From JALZKA01 sp963734015 (GTDB lineage: Bacteria; Actinomycetota; Thermoleophilia; Solirubrobacterales; 70-9), in contig CAVTFG010000017.1 in the NCBI GenBank assembly GCA_963734015.1, positions 157,812 through 221,811 on the forward strand: a stretch of DNA of 64,000 nt. Reading direction: 5' to 3'. The notes beneath the pieces were generated by a model. That model was not told the origin of the DNA. It saw only the letters and a list, made by a program, of their open reading frames with translations, and did not search any database. Shown here piece after piece: positions 26,133-33,822 of the stretch (position 1 is the stretch's first letter; every line of letters starts with the position of its first letter). The translations under genes and the position numbers were made by a program.

Positions 26133-27179
26133 TCAGCTCGCGCTGACCGAGGCGGGCTTCGCCGCGACCCGCTCGTCGCGGGCGTGGCGACGGGCCTCGG
26201 CGAAGGTCACCAGGCGGCCCCGCTTCTCGTCCCAGAGCTTCAGCCGCACCGATCGGATGCCCTGCCAGAACGTGAGGATCGGGACCTGGTGGAAGATCTC
26301 GTTGTCGTCGTGGGCGCGCTGGAGGTTGTAGTTCGGGATGCGCGCGTTCAGGTGGTGGACGTGGTGCAGCCCGATGTTCCCGGTGAAGAACTGCAGCGGC
26401 TGCGGGAGCTTCAGGTAGGAGCTGCCCTGGAGCGCGGCCTCGGTGTAGCTCCAGTTCTCGCCGTTCTCCCAATAGACGTCCTCGAACTGATGCTGGACGT
26501 AGAACAGCCAGACGCCGGCCGTCCCCGCGAGCATCACGGTCGGGAGCTGGATCAACAGGTACTCCCACCAGCCGATCGCGAAACAGATCCCGGTGATCAG
26601 GATGACGAGAGCCACATTGGTCCAGATGACGCTGCGGCGCATCTGCTTCGTCGGGTTCTTAGGCATGAAGCGTGGGCCGATCACGAGCGACCAGAGGGGC
26701 CCGATCCCGAACATGACCAGTGGGTGGCGGAAGAGCCAGTAACCGAGACGGGCCTTCCAGCCCTTCTCCTGGTACTCGGCCACGGTCAGGGTCGGGACGT
26801 CACCGGTGCCGCGGCGGTCGAGGTCGCCGGCGCTGCCGTGATGCGCGACGTGGTGGTGGCGCCAGTTGTGGAACGGGTGCATGACAAAGAGCCCGGTGAA
26901 GACGCCCAGCCGGTTGTTCCACTTGCGGGAGGGAAGGAACGAGCCATGCGTGCAGTCGTGGAAGACGATGAACGTGCGGAGCAGGAACCCGGAGGCGGGG
27001 ATCGCAACGGCGAGCACCAGCCAGTAGGACACGTCGAGCAGCATGTACATCACGACCGAAAGGGCCAGGTAAGGCACGATCGAGGTGGCGATGTCCAGCG
27101 CGCTGCGACTCCAGCGGGCCTGGGCATAGGGGTCGAGGGCGTCGGCCCACTCGGGGCGCTGGCGTCTTGTGGTCGTCAT
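26133..27179 (-). CDS. Membrane fatty acid desaturase
   Basis: A 348-residue membrane di-iron desaturase. The three histidine boxes are HDCTHGSF, HHHVAHHG and HHVHHLN, with pairs of membrane helices between them (ALSVVMYMLLDVSYWLVLAV; VALVILITGICFAIGWWEYL). It introduces double bonds into acyl chains, most likely for membrane fluidity. A 16-bp palindrome lies 26 bp upstream of the ATG and probably regulates it. It is followed by the DEAD-box helicase, a pairing that would fit cold adaptation, though that link is inference. Confidence 0.92.
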   Translation of the reverse strand: MTTTRRQRPEWADALDPYAQARWSRSALDIATSIVPYLALSVVMYMLLDVSYWLVLAVAIPASGFLLRTFIVFHDCTHGSFLPSRKWNNRLGVFTGLFVMHPFHNWRHHHVAHHGSAGDLDRRGTGDVPTLTVAEYQEKGWKARLGYWLFRHPLVMFGIGPLWSLVIGPRFMPKNPTKQMRRSVIWTNVALVILITGICFAIGWWEYLLIQLPTVMLAGTAGVWLFYVQHQFEDVYWENGENWSYTEAALQGSSYLKLPQPLQFFTGNIGLHHVHHLNARIPNYNLQRAHDDNEIFHQVPILTFWQGIRSVRLKLWDEKRGRLVTFAEARRHARDERVAAKPASVSAS

Positions 27180-27204
27180 TGGCGCGTGAGCATAAAGGGT
27201 CGGG

Positions 27205-27220
27205 ATTAGGCTTGCCTAAT
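27205..27220. promoter_or_regulatory. 16-bp palindromic operator candidate upstream of the desaturase
   Basis: ATTAGGC-TT-GCCTAAT has perfect seven-base arms. On the minus strand it sits where a -35 element would fall, with TTTATGCT as a possible -10 nearer the ATG. The arms recall DtxR/IdeR half-sites (TTAGG), but the spacing is shorter than that consensus, so the regulator is unknown. Confidence 0.55.
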
Positions 27221-27234
27221 AAGCCGAGCGTAAC

Positions 27235-27248
27235 CCCCCGATCGGGGG
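27235..27248. promoter_or_regulatory. CCCCCGATCGGGGG palindrome between divergent genes
   Basis: A perfect 14-bp palindrome in the short space between the desaturase and exonuclease promoters. Its centre GATC is self-complementary, so it is more likely a protein site than a hairpin. No known consensus was recognised. Confidence 0.35.
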
Positions 27249-27291
27249 ACGACCATCCACGAACCCGCAGACGCCATGGCCCGCCGCTACG

Positions 27292-28164
27292 GTGCGTGGC
27301 GTGAACGCCCCGCTACTCGCCGTCGACGGTCCCTCATTGCTCTACCGCGCATTCTACGCGCTACCGGACTCGATCAAGGACGAATCCGGTCGGCCCGTCA
27401 ACGCCCTGCTCGGCACGACCAACCTCGTCCTCCAGGAGATCGAGCGCCACGAGCCACGCGTGGTGGTCCTCTGCTTCGGCGCGGAGGCCGCCGAGTACCG
27501 GGTGGAGCTTCACGACGGCTACCACGCCGACCGCCCCGAGGTGCCGGACGACCTCCAGCCGCAGTGGGATCTCGTCCCCGAGTTCTTCGGCGCCTTCGGG
27601 TGGGTCGTGAGCACCCACCAGACGCTGGAGGCGGACGATCTGCTCGGCAGCTACGCCCGGCTCGAGACCGAGGCCGGTGGACGCGCGCTGCTCCTGACCG
27701 GAGACCGCGACATGTACCAGTGCGCCTCCGACGACGTGCTGGTCCTCTACCTCTCGACCGGCGTGCGCGGCGCCACCGAGGTCGGGCCGGACGAGGTCCG
27801 CGAGCGCTACGGGATCGGTCCGGAGCTGGTGCCCGACTTCATCGCCCTGCGCGGCGACCCGTCCGATGGGATCCCGGGCGCCAAGGGCGTGGGGGCCAAG
27901 ACCGCGGCCGACCTGCTGCGCGAGCACGGCTCGCTGGAGGGCGTGCTGGAGCACGCCATCGGCGAAACCCGACCGGCGCTCCGCAAGAACCTGCTGGGCG
28001 CGAAGGACGCACTGGTCGACTACAAGGACATGGCAACGCTCCGCGACGCCGGCGTCAAGCGACCCGCGGACTCGCCGACCGATTGGGAGGGCGGCGCCGC
28101 GGCGGCGGAGAAGCTCGGGATGAACCGCTTGGCGGAGCGCCTGCGCCAGAAAGCAGCCGCCTGA
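27292..28164 (+). CDS. 5'-3' exonuclease (Pol I N-terminal-like / FEN family)
   Basis: About 290 residues. LLAVDGPSLLYRAFYALP opens the nuclease domain, LEADDLLG and TGDRDMYQ supply metal-binding acids, and a helix-hairpin-helix region reads DGIPGAKGVGAKTAADLL. It would remove flaps or RNA primers during replication and repair, acting without a polymerase domain. GTG codons at 27292 and 27301 are both possible starts; a TACGGT -10-like sequence just upstream suggests a leaderless mRNA. Confidence 0.9.
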   Translation: MRGVNAPLLAVDGPSLLYRAFYALPDSIKDESGRPVNALLGTTNLVLQEIERHEPRVVVLCFGAEAAEYRVELHDGYHADRPEVPDDLQPQWDLVPEFFGAFGWVVSTHQTLEADDLLGSYARLETEAGGRALLLTGDRDMYQCASDDVLVLYLSTGVRGATEVGPDEVRERYGIGPELVPDFIALRGDPSDGIPGAKGVGAKTAADLLREHGSLEGVLEHAIGETRPALRKNLLGAKDALVDYKDMATLRDAGVKRPADSPTDWEGGAAAAEKLGMNRLAERLRQKAAA

Positions 28165-28172
28165 GTCGGCGC

Positions 28173-29027
28173 TCAGGCGTAGCGGCGGGCCGCGTCGCCG
28201 GCGGCGCGCCCGTACGAGCCGCCGAACAGCACGGCGTGCACCAGCAGCGGCAGGAGCTGCCAGAGGGCGACCCGGTCGTGGTGCTCCTCGGCGAGCGGGT
28301 ACGCCTCGTCGTAGGCGGCGAAGATCCGGTCGCTCGGCGCGCCGAACAGCCGCAGCATCGCCAGGTCGATCTCGCGGTGGCCGCCGTAGGCGGCCGGATC
28401 GATCATCCAGGCTCGTCCGTCGCGCCCGCCGAGGACGTTGCCGCTCCACAGGTCCCCGTGTAGGCGCGCCGGCTGCTCCGCGGGCCCTGCCAGACCCGCG
28501 ATCCGGTCGCAAACCAACTCCACGGCGGCGCCGTCCCCCTCGGTGAGACTGCCGCCGTCGCGCGCTCTCGCGACCAGAGGCAGCAGCAGGTCCTGGGCGT
28601 ACACCTCGTGCCAGGCGGCCCTCTCCTCTATCGATAGCCCGACCGAGCCGAGCCTGAGCGTGCGATCCGGCGAACCCGGCGGCAGCGCGCCGTGGGCGGG
28701 CGCTCCCGCGCGGTGGAGCGCCGCCAGATCGCGGCCCAGCTGCTCCGCTCCGGCCGAGCCGAGGGCGCCCGGCTCGATCCACTCGAGGGCGAGCCACGGC
28801 TCCGTGTCGCCGACGCCAAGCACCTCCGGGACCGGTGCGTCGGCGCCCGCCAGCCACCGCAGGCCGGCGGCCTCCGCCTCGAAGTCCGCCACGCTCGCGT
28901 CCGAGCGCGACTTCACGAACGCGACCCGGCCTGACTCCAGTTCGACCCGCCAGGCGTCGTTGATCGAGCCCCCGGCGACGGATCGCGCGTCAGCAACGGG
29001 CTCGCCCAGGTCGGGCAGCGGGCTCAC
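28173..29027 (-). CDS. Fructosamine kinase / aminoglycoside-phosphotransferase-fold protein
   Basis: About 284 residues with a GTG start overlapping the upstream phosphatase stop. The kinase-fold motifs are AFVKSRSD (ATP lysine), RLHGDLWSGNVL (catalytic loop) and AWMIDPAAYGGHREIDLAML (metal aspartate). The HGDLWSGN and IDPAxYGxxREIDL forms are typical of fructosamine-3-kinase, which removes glucose-derived adducts from proteins. Coupling to a low-molecular-weight protein phosphatase recalls fructosamine-kinase/phosphatase repair pairs. Confidence 0.88.
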   Translation of the reverse strand: MSPLPDLGEPVADARSVAGGSINDAWRVELESGRVAFVKSRSDASVADFEAEAAGLRWLAGADAPVPEVLGVGDTEPWLALEWIEPGALGSAGAEQLGRDLAALHRAGAPAHGALPPGSPDRTLRLGSVGLSIEERAAWHEVYAQDLLLPLVARARDGGSLTEGDGAAVELVCDRIAGLAGPAEQPARLHGDLWSGNVLGGRDGRAWMIDPAAYGGHREIDLAMLRLFGAPSDRIFAAYDEAYPLAEEHHDRVALWQLLPLLVHAVLFGGSYGRAAGDAARRYA

Positions 29028-29491
29028 GGGCGGTCGTTCAAGAGGTCGTCGAGCAGCGCGCGACAATTGCGCTCGACGATCTCCACGACCTCGGCGAAGC
29101 CCTCCTCGCCGCCGTAGTAGGGATCGGGCACGTCGTGCGCATCGCCGTCGCCGTGCTCGCGCAGCAGCGTGACCCGGCCGCGCGCATCCCCGTCCGGCGC
29201 CAGGCGCAGCAGGGCGTCCCGGTTCGAGCGATCCATGGCGACGAGCAGGTCGTAGCCCTCGAAGTCCGCCTCGTCCACCTGGCGGGCCGCGCCCGTCAGC
29301 TCCACCCCCCGCTCCGCGGCCGCCGCGACCGAGCGCGGGTCCGGTGGGTCGCCGACGTGCCAGCCTCCCGTCCCCGCGCTCTCGACCTCGATCTCATCGT
29401 GGAGCTCCGCCTCGGCGATAAGCGCGCGCATGACGGCCTCCGCGGTCGGCGAGCGACAGATGTTCCCGGTACACACGAACAGGACTCGCAT
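29024..29491 (-). CDS. Low-molecular-weight protein-tyrosine phosphatase
   Basis: A 155-residue enzyme with the P-loop VCTGNICRSPTAEA at the N-terminus (nucleophile cysteine, arginine) and the general-acid loop VPDPYYGGEEGF. Length and motif positions are normal for the family. It dephosphorylates phosphotyrosine or small phosphate esters in the cytoplasm. It overlaps the fructosamine-kinase-like gene by four bases, so the two are co-translated; LMW phosphatases acting on phosphorylated sugar adducts have been described alongside such kinases. Confidence 0.93.
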   Translation of the reverse strand: MRVLFVCTGNICRSPTAEAVMRALIAEAELHDEIEVESAGTGGWHVGDPPDPRSVAAAAERGVELTGAARQVDEADFEGYDLLVAMDRSNRDALLRLAPDGDARGRVTLLREHGDGDAHDVPDPYYGGEEGFAEVVEIVERNCRALLDDLLNDRP

Positions 29492-29535
29492 CGGAACGCG
29501 AGGCTAGCGGCGTCGTTCCGCGGGTGGAGTGCCAG

Positions 29536-31032
29536 CTACGCCGCTTCGCTGTACGCGGGCTCCGCGCCGTCGTCGGGCGTGAGCTCGGTGACTTCGGCAT
29601 CCTGTGCCTCCACCGGCTTCAGGACGCCGACCGCCAGCGCGATCGCCGCGCCGAGCAGGCCGACGGCGACGAAGTACGCGAGCTGGTACCCGTCGACCAG
29701 GGCCGAGGCCTGCGAGGCCCCTTCTGCGACCAGGTTCTCGGTCCGCGTCGTCGAAAGGGTCGCCAGGACCGCGAGCCCGAGCGCGCCACCGACCTGCAGG
29801 GTCGTGTTCGTAAGCCCGCTGGCGAGCCCCGCGTCCTCCGGCGTCGCGCTCGACATCGCGAGGGTCACCACGGACGGGAACACCAGCCCGGCTCCGATGC
29901 CGAGCAGGATCATCGTCGGCAGCATGTCGGTCGCGTACGTAGCGTCGACCGGCACCTGGGTGAACAGGAGCAGCCCGGCTCCGACGAGCGCGAGGCCGGC
30001 GATCAGCGGCGTCCTCGCGCCGTACCGCATCACGAGCCGGTCGGTGACGCCCACCGAGAAGACCCCGATCAGCGCCGCCACGGGCAGGAACGCCAGCCCG
30101 ACTTCGACCGCGCCGTAGCCGAGCACGCCTTGCATGTAGAGCGCGCCGAGGAAGAACACGCCGTAGAGCCCGGCGACCATCAGGACCTGGATCAGGTTCG
30201 CGCCCGATACGTTGCGGTTGCGGAAGATCCCGAGCGGCGCGAGCGGGGTCCGCGCGGTCGCCTGGCGGGCGATGAACCCGGCCATCAGGGCGAGGGCGAT
30301 CGCGCCCAGGCCCAGCGTGCGCGCGGAACCCCATCCGTAGTCGGCGGCCTCGATGATCGTGTAGATGCCGAGCATCAGCGAACTCGTGATCAGGAGCGCT
30401 CCGGGCACGTCCGCGCCGTTCGCGAGGCCGATGCCCTCGTCTCGGTCCAGAAGCCGGTACGCGAGGACGGCCGTGAGCGCGCCGAACGGGAGGTTCACGA
30501 AGAAGATCCAGTGCCAGTTGATCGCCTCGGTCAGGACGCCGCCCGCGAGCAGCCCGATCGACGCGCCGGCCGCGGCCACGAAGCTGTAGACACCGATCGC
30601 CTTCGCCTGCTCCCGCGGCTGCGGGAACATCGTCACGATCATGCCGAGGATGACCGCGGAGGTCAGGGCGCCGCCGACGCCCTGTAGGAAGCGGGCGCCG
30701 ATCAGCATCCCCTGGCTCTGGGCGAGTCCGCAGAGGGCCGAGGCGGCGACGAACAGGCCCAGGCCCCACATGAAGACCTTCTTGCGACCGATCAGGTCGC
30801 CGATGCGCCCGGACAGGAGCAACAGGCCTCCGAACGGGATCAGGTAGGCGTTGACGACCCAGGCGAGGTCGGACTGCGAGAAGCCGAGGTCTTCCTGGAT
30901 CGACGGCAGCGCGACGTTCACGATCGTCGCGTCGAGGACGATCATCAGCATCCCTACGCAGAGGACGTAGAGGGCGATCCAGCGGGAGCGGTCGGGGGCG
31001 GGGGCGGTGGGGACGGAAATCTGCTCGGTCAT
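29536..31032 (-). CDS. MFS drug efflux transporter, DHA2 (14-TMS) family
   Basis: A 498-residue membrane protein with about 14 hydrophobic segments. It has the DHA2 start WIALYVLCVGMLMIVLDATI, motif A (GRIGDLIGRKKVF) and motif C-like GASIGLLAGGVLTEAINW. It should export drugs or toxic metabolites by proton antiport. It lies 48 bp downstream of a marR-type regulator in the same direction, a standard regulator-pump operon. Confidence 0.93.
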   Translation of the reverse strand: MTEQISVPTAPAPDRSRWIALYVLCVGMLMIVLDATIVNVALPSIQEDLGFSQSDLAWVVNAYLIPFGGLLLLSGRIGDLIGRKKVFMWGLGLFVAASALCGLAQSQGMLIGARFLQGVGGALTSAVILGMIVTMFPQPREQAKAIGVYSFVAAAGASIGLLAGGVLTEAINWHWIFFVNLPFGALTAVLAYRLLDRDEGIGLANGADVPGALLITSSLMLGIYTIIEAADYGWGSARTLGLGAIALALMAGFIARQATARTPLAPLGIFRNRNVSGANLIQVLMVAGLYGVFFLGALYMQGVLGYGAVEVGLAFLPVAALIGVFSVGVTDRLVMRYGARTPLIAGLALVGAGLLLFTQVPVDATYATDMLPTMILLGIGAGLVFPSVVTLAMSSATPEDAGLASGLTNTTLQVGGALGLAVLATLSTTRTENLVAEGASQASALVDGYQLAYFVAVGLLGAAIALAVGVLKPVEAQDAEVTELTPDDGAEPAYSEAA

Positions 31033-31080
31033 GAATACGACCGTAGCAGATAGGTTTTTCCGGGATGATCTAGTTCGGAC

Positions 31081-31587
31081 CTAGCTGCGCCTGCGCGGTG
31101 CCCGGCTGCACGCGGCGGGGGTCGAAAGGCGCCCCTCCACGAGGCTCTCGAGGGCGTCCATCAAGCCCTTCGCCTCTCCCACCGGCAGCGAGGCGAGCAC
31201 GTCGCGCTGGATCTCCTCGACGACCACCTCGCCCTTGGCGACGACTCGCTTGCCGGCGGGGGTGACCCGGATGATCCGGGCACGCCGGTCGGTCGTGGAG
31301 AGCACCCGCTCGGCCAAGCCGGCGCGCTCGAGCTCGTCGATCGTCACGACCATCGTCGTCTTGTCGAGCCCGATCATGTCGGCGAGCTCCTTCTGCGTGT
31401 ATTCCCCGGTCCGAGCCGTGGAGAGCACGCAGTGGCCGCGCGGGGCGACGCCCATATCCTCGAACGCGCGGGTCATCTCGGTGACCATCACGTGGCTCGC
31501 CTGCGCGAGCAGCCAGCTCAGATTGCCGGCAAGCGGCTTCTCAGCGTCGGTTACGCCCTTGGTGTCTTCTCGAGCTGCGGTTGCCAC
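31081..31587 (-). CDS. MarR-family transcriptional regulator
   Basis: A 168-residue winged-helix regulator. Recognition-helix region KELADMIGLDKTTMVVTIDELERAG is followed by the wing LSTTDRRARIIRVTPAGK, which is the MarR signature. It should repress the MFS pump gene downstream and respond to a small ligand. A partly palindromic CTAG-N7-CTAG sequence overlaps its stop codon, just before the pump gene, but I cannot say that it is the operator. Confidence 0.92.
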   Translation of the reverse strand: MATAAREDTKGVTDAEKPLAGNLSWLLAQASHVMVTEMTRAFEDMGVAPRGHCVLSTARTGEYTQKELADMIGLDKTTMVVTIDELERAGLAERVLSTTDRRARIIRVTPAGKRVVAKGEVVVEEIQRDVLASLPVGEAKGLMDALESLVEGRLSTPAACSRAPRRRS

Positions 31588-31597
31588 ATGTCAGAGG

Positions 31598-31921
31598 CTA
31601 CAGCAGTCGATCCGCTGAAGAACAATCTGTTGCGAGACTATCTTGCGGATCCGCGAGCGCCGCGTCCAGTTTGCTCCGCCCGACCACGTAGCGGCCCAGC
31701 GACATCCCGTTGCGGTCCGTGATCGCGATCAGCGCGACCTCCTCGTCGTCCCCGACCGGGGTCCGCTCCACGCTCAGGAACACCGGCTCGAACTCCTCCG
31801 ACTCCTCGCATGCACGGAAAGCCATGACCATCCCCCTCTCCGACGCAACCGCGTCGAGCTCCTGCAGATCTCTGATCTCCCCCACGGAGAACCTCCCTTT
31901 CTGCTTCCTTGCCAGAACCAA
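31598..31921 (-). CDS. Hypothetical protein (107 aa)
   Basis: Unrecognised. The frame has a plausible protein composition: a basic start (VLARKQKGRFSVGE), an alternating acidic and hydrophobic middle (EFEPVFLSVERTPVGDDEE, VALIAITDRNGMSLG) and an acidic end. It could be a small beta-rich protein. It lies immediately upstream of marR in the same direction. No signal peptide or membrane helix is visible. Confidence 0.5.
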   Translation of the reverse strand: MVLARKQKGRFSVGEIRDLQELDAVASERGMVMAFRACEESEEFEPVFLSVERTPVGDDEEVALIAITDRNGMSLGRYVVGRSKLDAALADPQDSLATDCSSADRLL

Positions 31922-32048
31922 TCGCGACGCTAGCTCGCCCGCGCCGGCGAGTCAGCCGAAATACCTCCACGCACTACCTCGATTACCGCGTTTCGGGTAT
32001 GCCTGGCGCCGATGAGTTTCCGAGCCGCGCCCGGTCTCAATCAGTGCA

Positions 32049-32234
32049 ATGAACGAGAACGCCATATATCTCCCCGGCGACCCGGTCCTCGCGCTCCAGA
32101 GCCGCGCGGGTGAGCGCTACTGGCGCCCAGGCGTGGTGCGCTCGGTCGGAGCCTCCGCTGCGCGAGTGGATCTCGGCGAGGCTCAGCCTCGGCGGATCCC
32201 GTTCTCGCGCCTGCGGATGGGCGCCGGCCGCTGA
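32049..32234 (+). CDS. Hypothetical small protein (61 aa)
   Basis: The ATG frame reads NENAIYLPGDPVLALQSRAG and then VVRSVGASAARVDLGEAQP. The composition suggests a small beta-barrel-like fold (PGDPVLA...YWRPGVVRSV resembles SH3/Tudor-like strands), but I recognise no family. It lies about 60 bp upstream of the ECF sigma gene in the same direction. Confidence 0.48.
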   Translation: MNENAIYLPGDPVLALQSRAGERYWRPGVVRSVGASAARVDLGEAQPRRIPFSRLRMGAGR

Positions 32235-32294
32235 CGCCCGGTCACACGCGGCCCGTTTCGTTCGTCACCCCTGTGACGAGGAAGTCGGAAGGAT

Positions 32295-33176
32295 GTGACC
32301 GTGAACGAACGAGACGCGCTGGCCAACCGGTTCGAGGCCAACCGCACCCATCTGCGCGCCGTGGCCTACCGGATGCTCGGCTCCGTGACCGAGGCGGACG
32401 ACGCCGTCCAGGAGGCGTGGCTCCGGCTCAGCCGCACCGACGCCGGCGAGGTGAAGAATCTCCGCGCATGGCTGACGACGGTCGTCGGCCGGGTCTGCCT
32501 GGACATGCTGCGCTCGCGCAAGTCGCGCCGCGAGGACTCGCTGGGCCCGCACGTGCCCGAGCCGATCGTCGACCCCGAGGCTGGGCTCGATCCGGAGCAC
32601 GAGGCGCTGCTCGCGGACTCCGTCGGACTCGCCCTGCTCGTAGTGCTCGAGGAGCTTGCGCCGCCGGAACGCCTGGCGTTCGTGCTCCACGACATGTTCG
32701 GGATGCCGTTTTCGGAGATCGCGCCGATCGTGGACCGCTCGCCGGATGCCACCCGGCAGCTCGCGAGCCGGGCGCGCCGCCGTGTCCGCGGGGCGGCGCC
32801 GGCGTCCGACGCCGACCTCGACCGTCAGTGGGAGGTCGGCGCGGCGTTCCTCGCCGCCGCGCGCGAAGGCGACTTCGAGGCGCTGGTCTCGGTGCTGCAC
32901 CCCGACGTGGTGTTCCGCGTGGACCGGGGGCCACTCGGCCGGCGCGAAACCCGTGGGGCGCGTGCGGTCGCCGAGCAGGCGCAAGCGTTCGCGCACCTGG
33001 CCGAGTTCGCCCGGCCCGCGCTGGTCAACGGTGCGGCCGGCTTCGTCGTGATCCGCGACGGCCGGCCATTCTCGGTCGCCGGCATCACGGTCGCCGGCGA
33101 CAGGATCACCGAGGTTGACCTGCTTGGGGACCCCAAGCGCCTGGCCGAGCTGGACCTGACCGTGCTCGACGGCTGA
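32295..33176 (+). CDS. ECF RNA polymerase sigma factor with C-terminal SnoaL domain (ECF41 type)
   Basis: About 293 residues. Region 2 is FEANRTHLRAVAYRMLGS with DDAVQEAWLRL, and region 4 is PPERLAFVLHDMFGMPFSEIA. The linker GPHVPEPI matches the WLPEPV motif of ECF41. A SnoaL-like domain of ~110 residues follows (FLAAAREGDFEALVSVLHPD) and ends near GDPKRL, like the NPDKL motif of the group. The C-terminal domain controls sigma activity in characterised ECF41 proteins. No anti-sigma gene is nearby, as usual for this group. Confidence 0.9.
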   Translation: MTVNERDALANRFEANRTHLRAVAYRMLGSVTEADDAVQEAWLRLSRTDAGEVKNLRAWLTTVVGRVCLDMLRSRKSRREDSLGPHVPEPIVDPEAGLDPEHEALLADSVGLALLVVLEELAPPERLAFVLHDMFGMPFSEIAPIVDRSPDATRQLASRARRRVRGAAPASDADLDRQWEVGAAFLAAAREGDFEALVSVLHPDVVFRVDRGPLGRRETRGARAVAEQAQAFAHLAEFARPALVNGAAGFVVIRDGRPFSVAGITVAGDRITEVDLLGDPKRLAELDLTVLDG

Positions 33177-33396
33177 GCCGCCGAGCGAAAGCGCGGCCGA
33201 TGAGCCACACCGGGATCAGGAGGATCACCGGGATCACGAGCGGGACGAGCGGCAGCGCGAACAGCGCGAGGATCGCGAGACCCGGGATCAGGAAGGGGAA
33301 CAGCGCGAAGGTGATGACCCCAAGGCCCACCCCGAACATGCTTCCGACCTCGAGCCAGCTCTCGGTTCTGGGCTGATCTGTTTGAGATGTGTCCAT
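33106..33396 (-). CDS. Small hydrophobic membrane protein
   Basis: A 96-residue frame with a polar N-terminus (DTSQTDQPRTESW) followed by two adjoining hydrophobic helices (FGVGLGVITFALFPFLIPGL; LPLVPLVIPVILLIPVWL) and a basic C-terminal tail. The tail overlaps the 3' end of the sigma-factor gene on the other strand by about 70 bp. No family recognised. The membrane pattern supports a real gene, but the overlap leaves some doubt. Confidence 0.55.
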   Translation of the reverse strand: MDTSQTDQPRTESWLEVGSMFGVGLGVITFALFPFLIPGLAILALFALPLVPLVIPVILLIPVWLIGRAFARRLSRRARSGPARPGAWGPQAGQPR

Positions 33397-33435
33397 ACCC
33401 CTGAGACGGATCGCAGGGGCGGAATGTGACGGGGG

Positions 33436-33822
33436 CTACTCGTCCCCGGCCAGCGGCGCGAACGGCTGAGCGTGCGCGTAGAGCTTGTAGAGGCGCAGGC
33501 TCGCCGCCCACTCGGCCTCGCAGCTGTGCTCGAACATCTCGTAGGCCGCCTCGTCGCTGAGGTCCGATTCGGCGGTCTCCGAGCTCTGCGGGGTCAGCTG
33601 GCCGCGGATGTCCTCGATCGTCGCGTAGCGCTCCTCCTCGGTGCCGCCGACCCAGTCCCGGCAGCTCGCGAACTGCGCGGTCGAGCCCCCGACGACGGGG
33701 CCCACGCCCTCGACGTCGGCCGAACCGGAGTCGCCGGACTCGCCGCTGTCGCCGCAGCCCGCGAGCAGCGCGAGCGCGGCAAACAGCACCAGCGCCGCCC
33801 GGCGGGTGCCGGCGGCGCCCAT
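33436..33822 (-). CDS. Predicted lipoprotein (128 aa)
   Basis: The N-terminus has an export signal with lipobox LALLAGC, so the mature protein would be lipid-anchored on the outer face of the membrane. A Gly/Ser/Asp linker follows, and then an acidic helical domain (YATIEDIRGQLTPQSSETAE, AAYEMFEHSCEAEWAASL). The ATG overlaps the stop of the upstream beta-helix gene (ATGA), so both secreted products are co-expressed. Function unknown. Confidence 0.72.
   Translation of the reverse strand: MGAAGTRRAALVLFAALALLAGCGDSGESGDSGSADVEGVGPVVGGSTAQFASCRDWVGGTEEERYATIEDIRGQLTPQSSETAESDLSDEAAYEMFEHSCEAEWAASLRLYKLYAHAQPFAPLAGDE

Noticed and set aside
27205..27220. Calling the palindrome an IdeR/DtxR iron box
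   Set aside because: Half-site similarity only; the spacing between TTAGG and CCTAA is four bases against nine in the consensus, so the regulator was left open.
29504..30769. Long arginine- and glycine-rich frames overlapping the MFS gene on either strand
   Set aside because: They are shifted frames of a clear 14-TM transporter; codon position GC favours the transporter frame.
33106..33176. Treating the small membrane protein as spurious because it overlaps the sigma-factor 3' end
   Set aside because: The N-terminal two-thirds is outside the overlap and has two clear membrane helices, so it was kept at reduced confidence.
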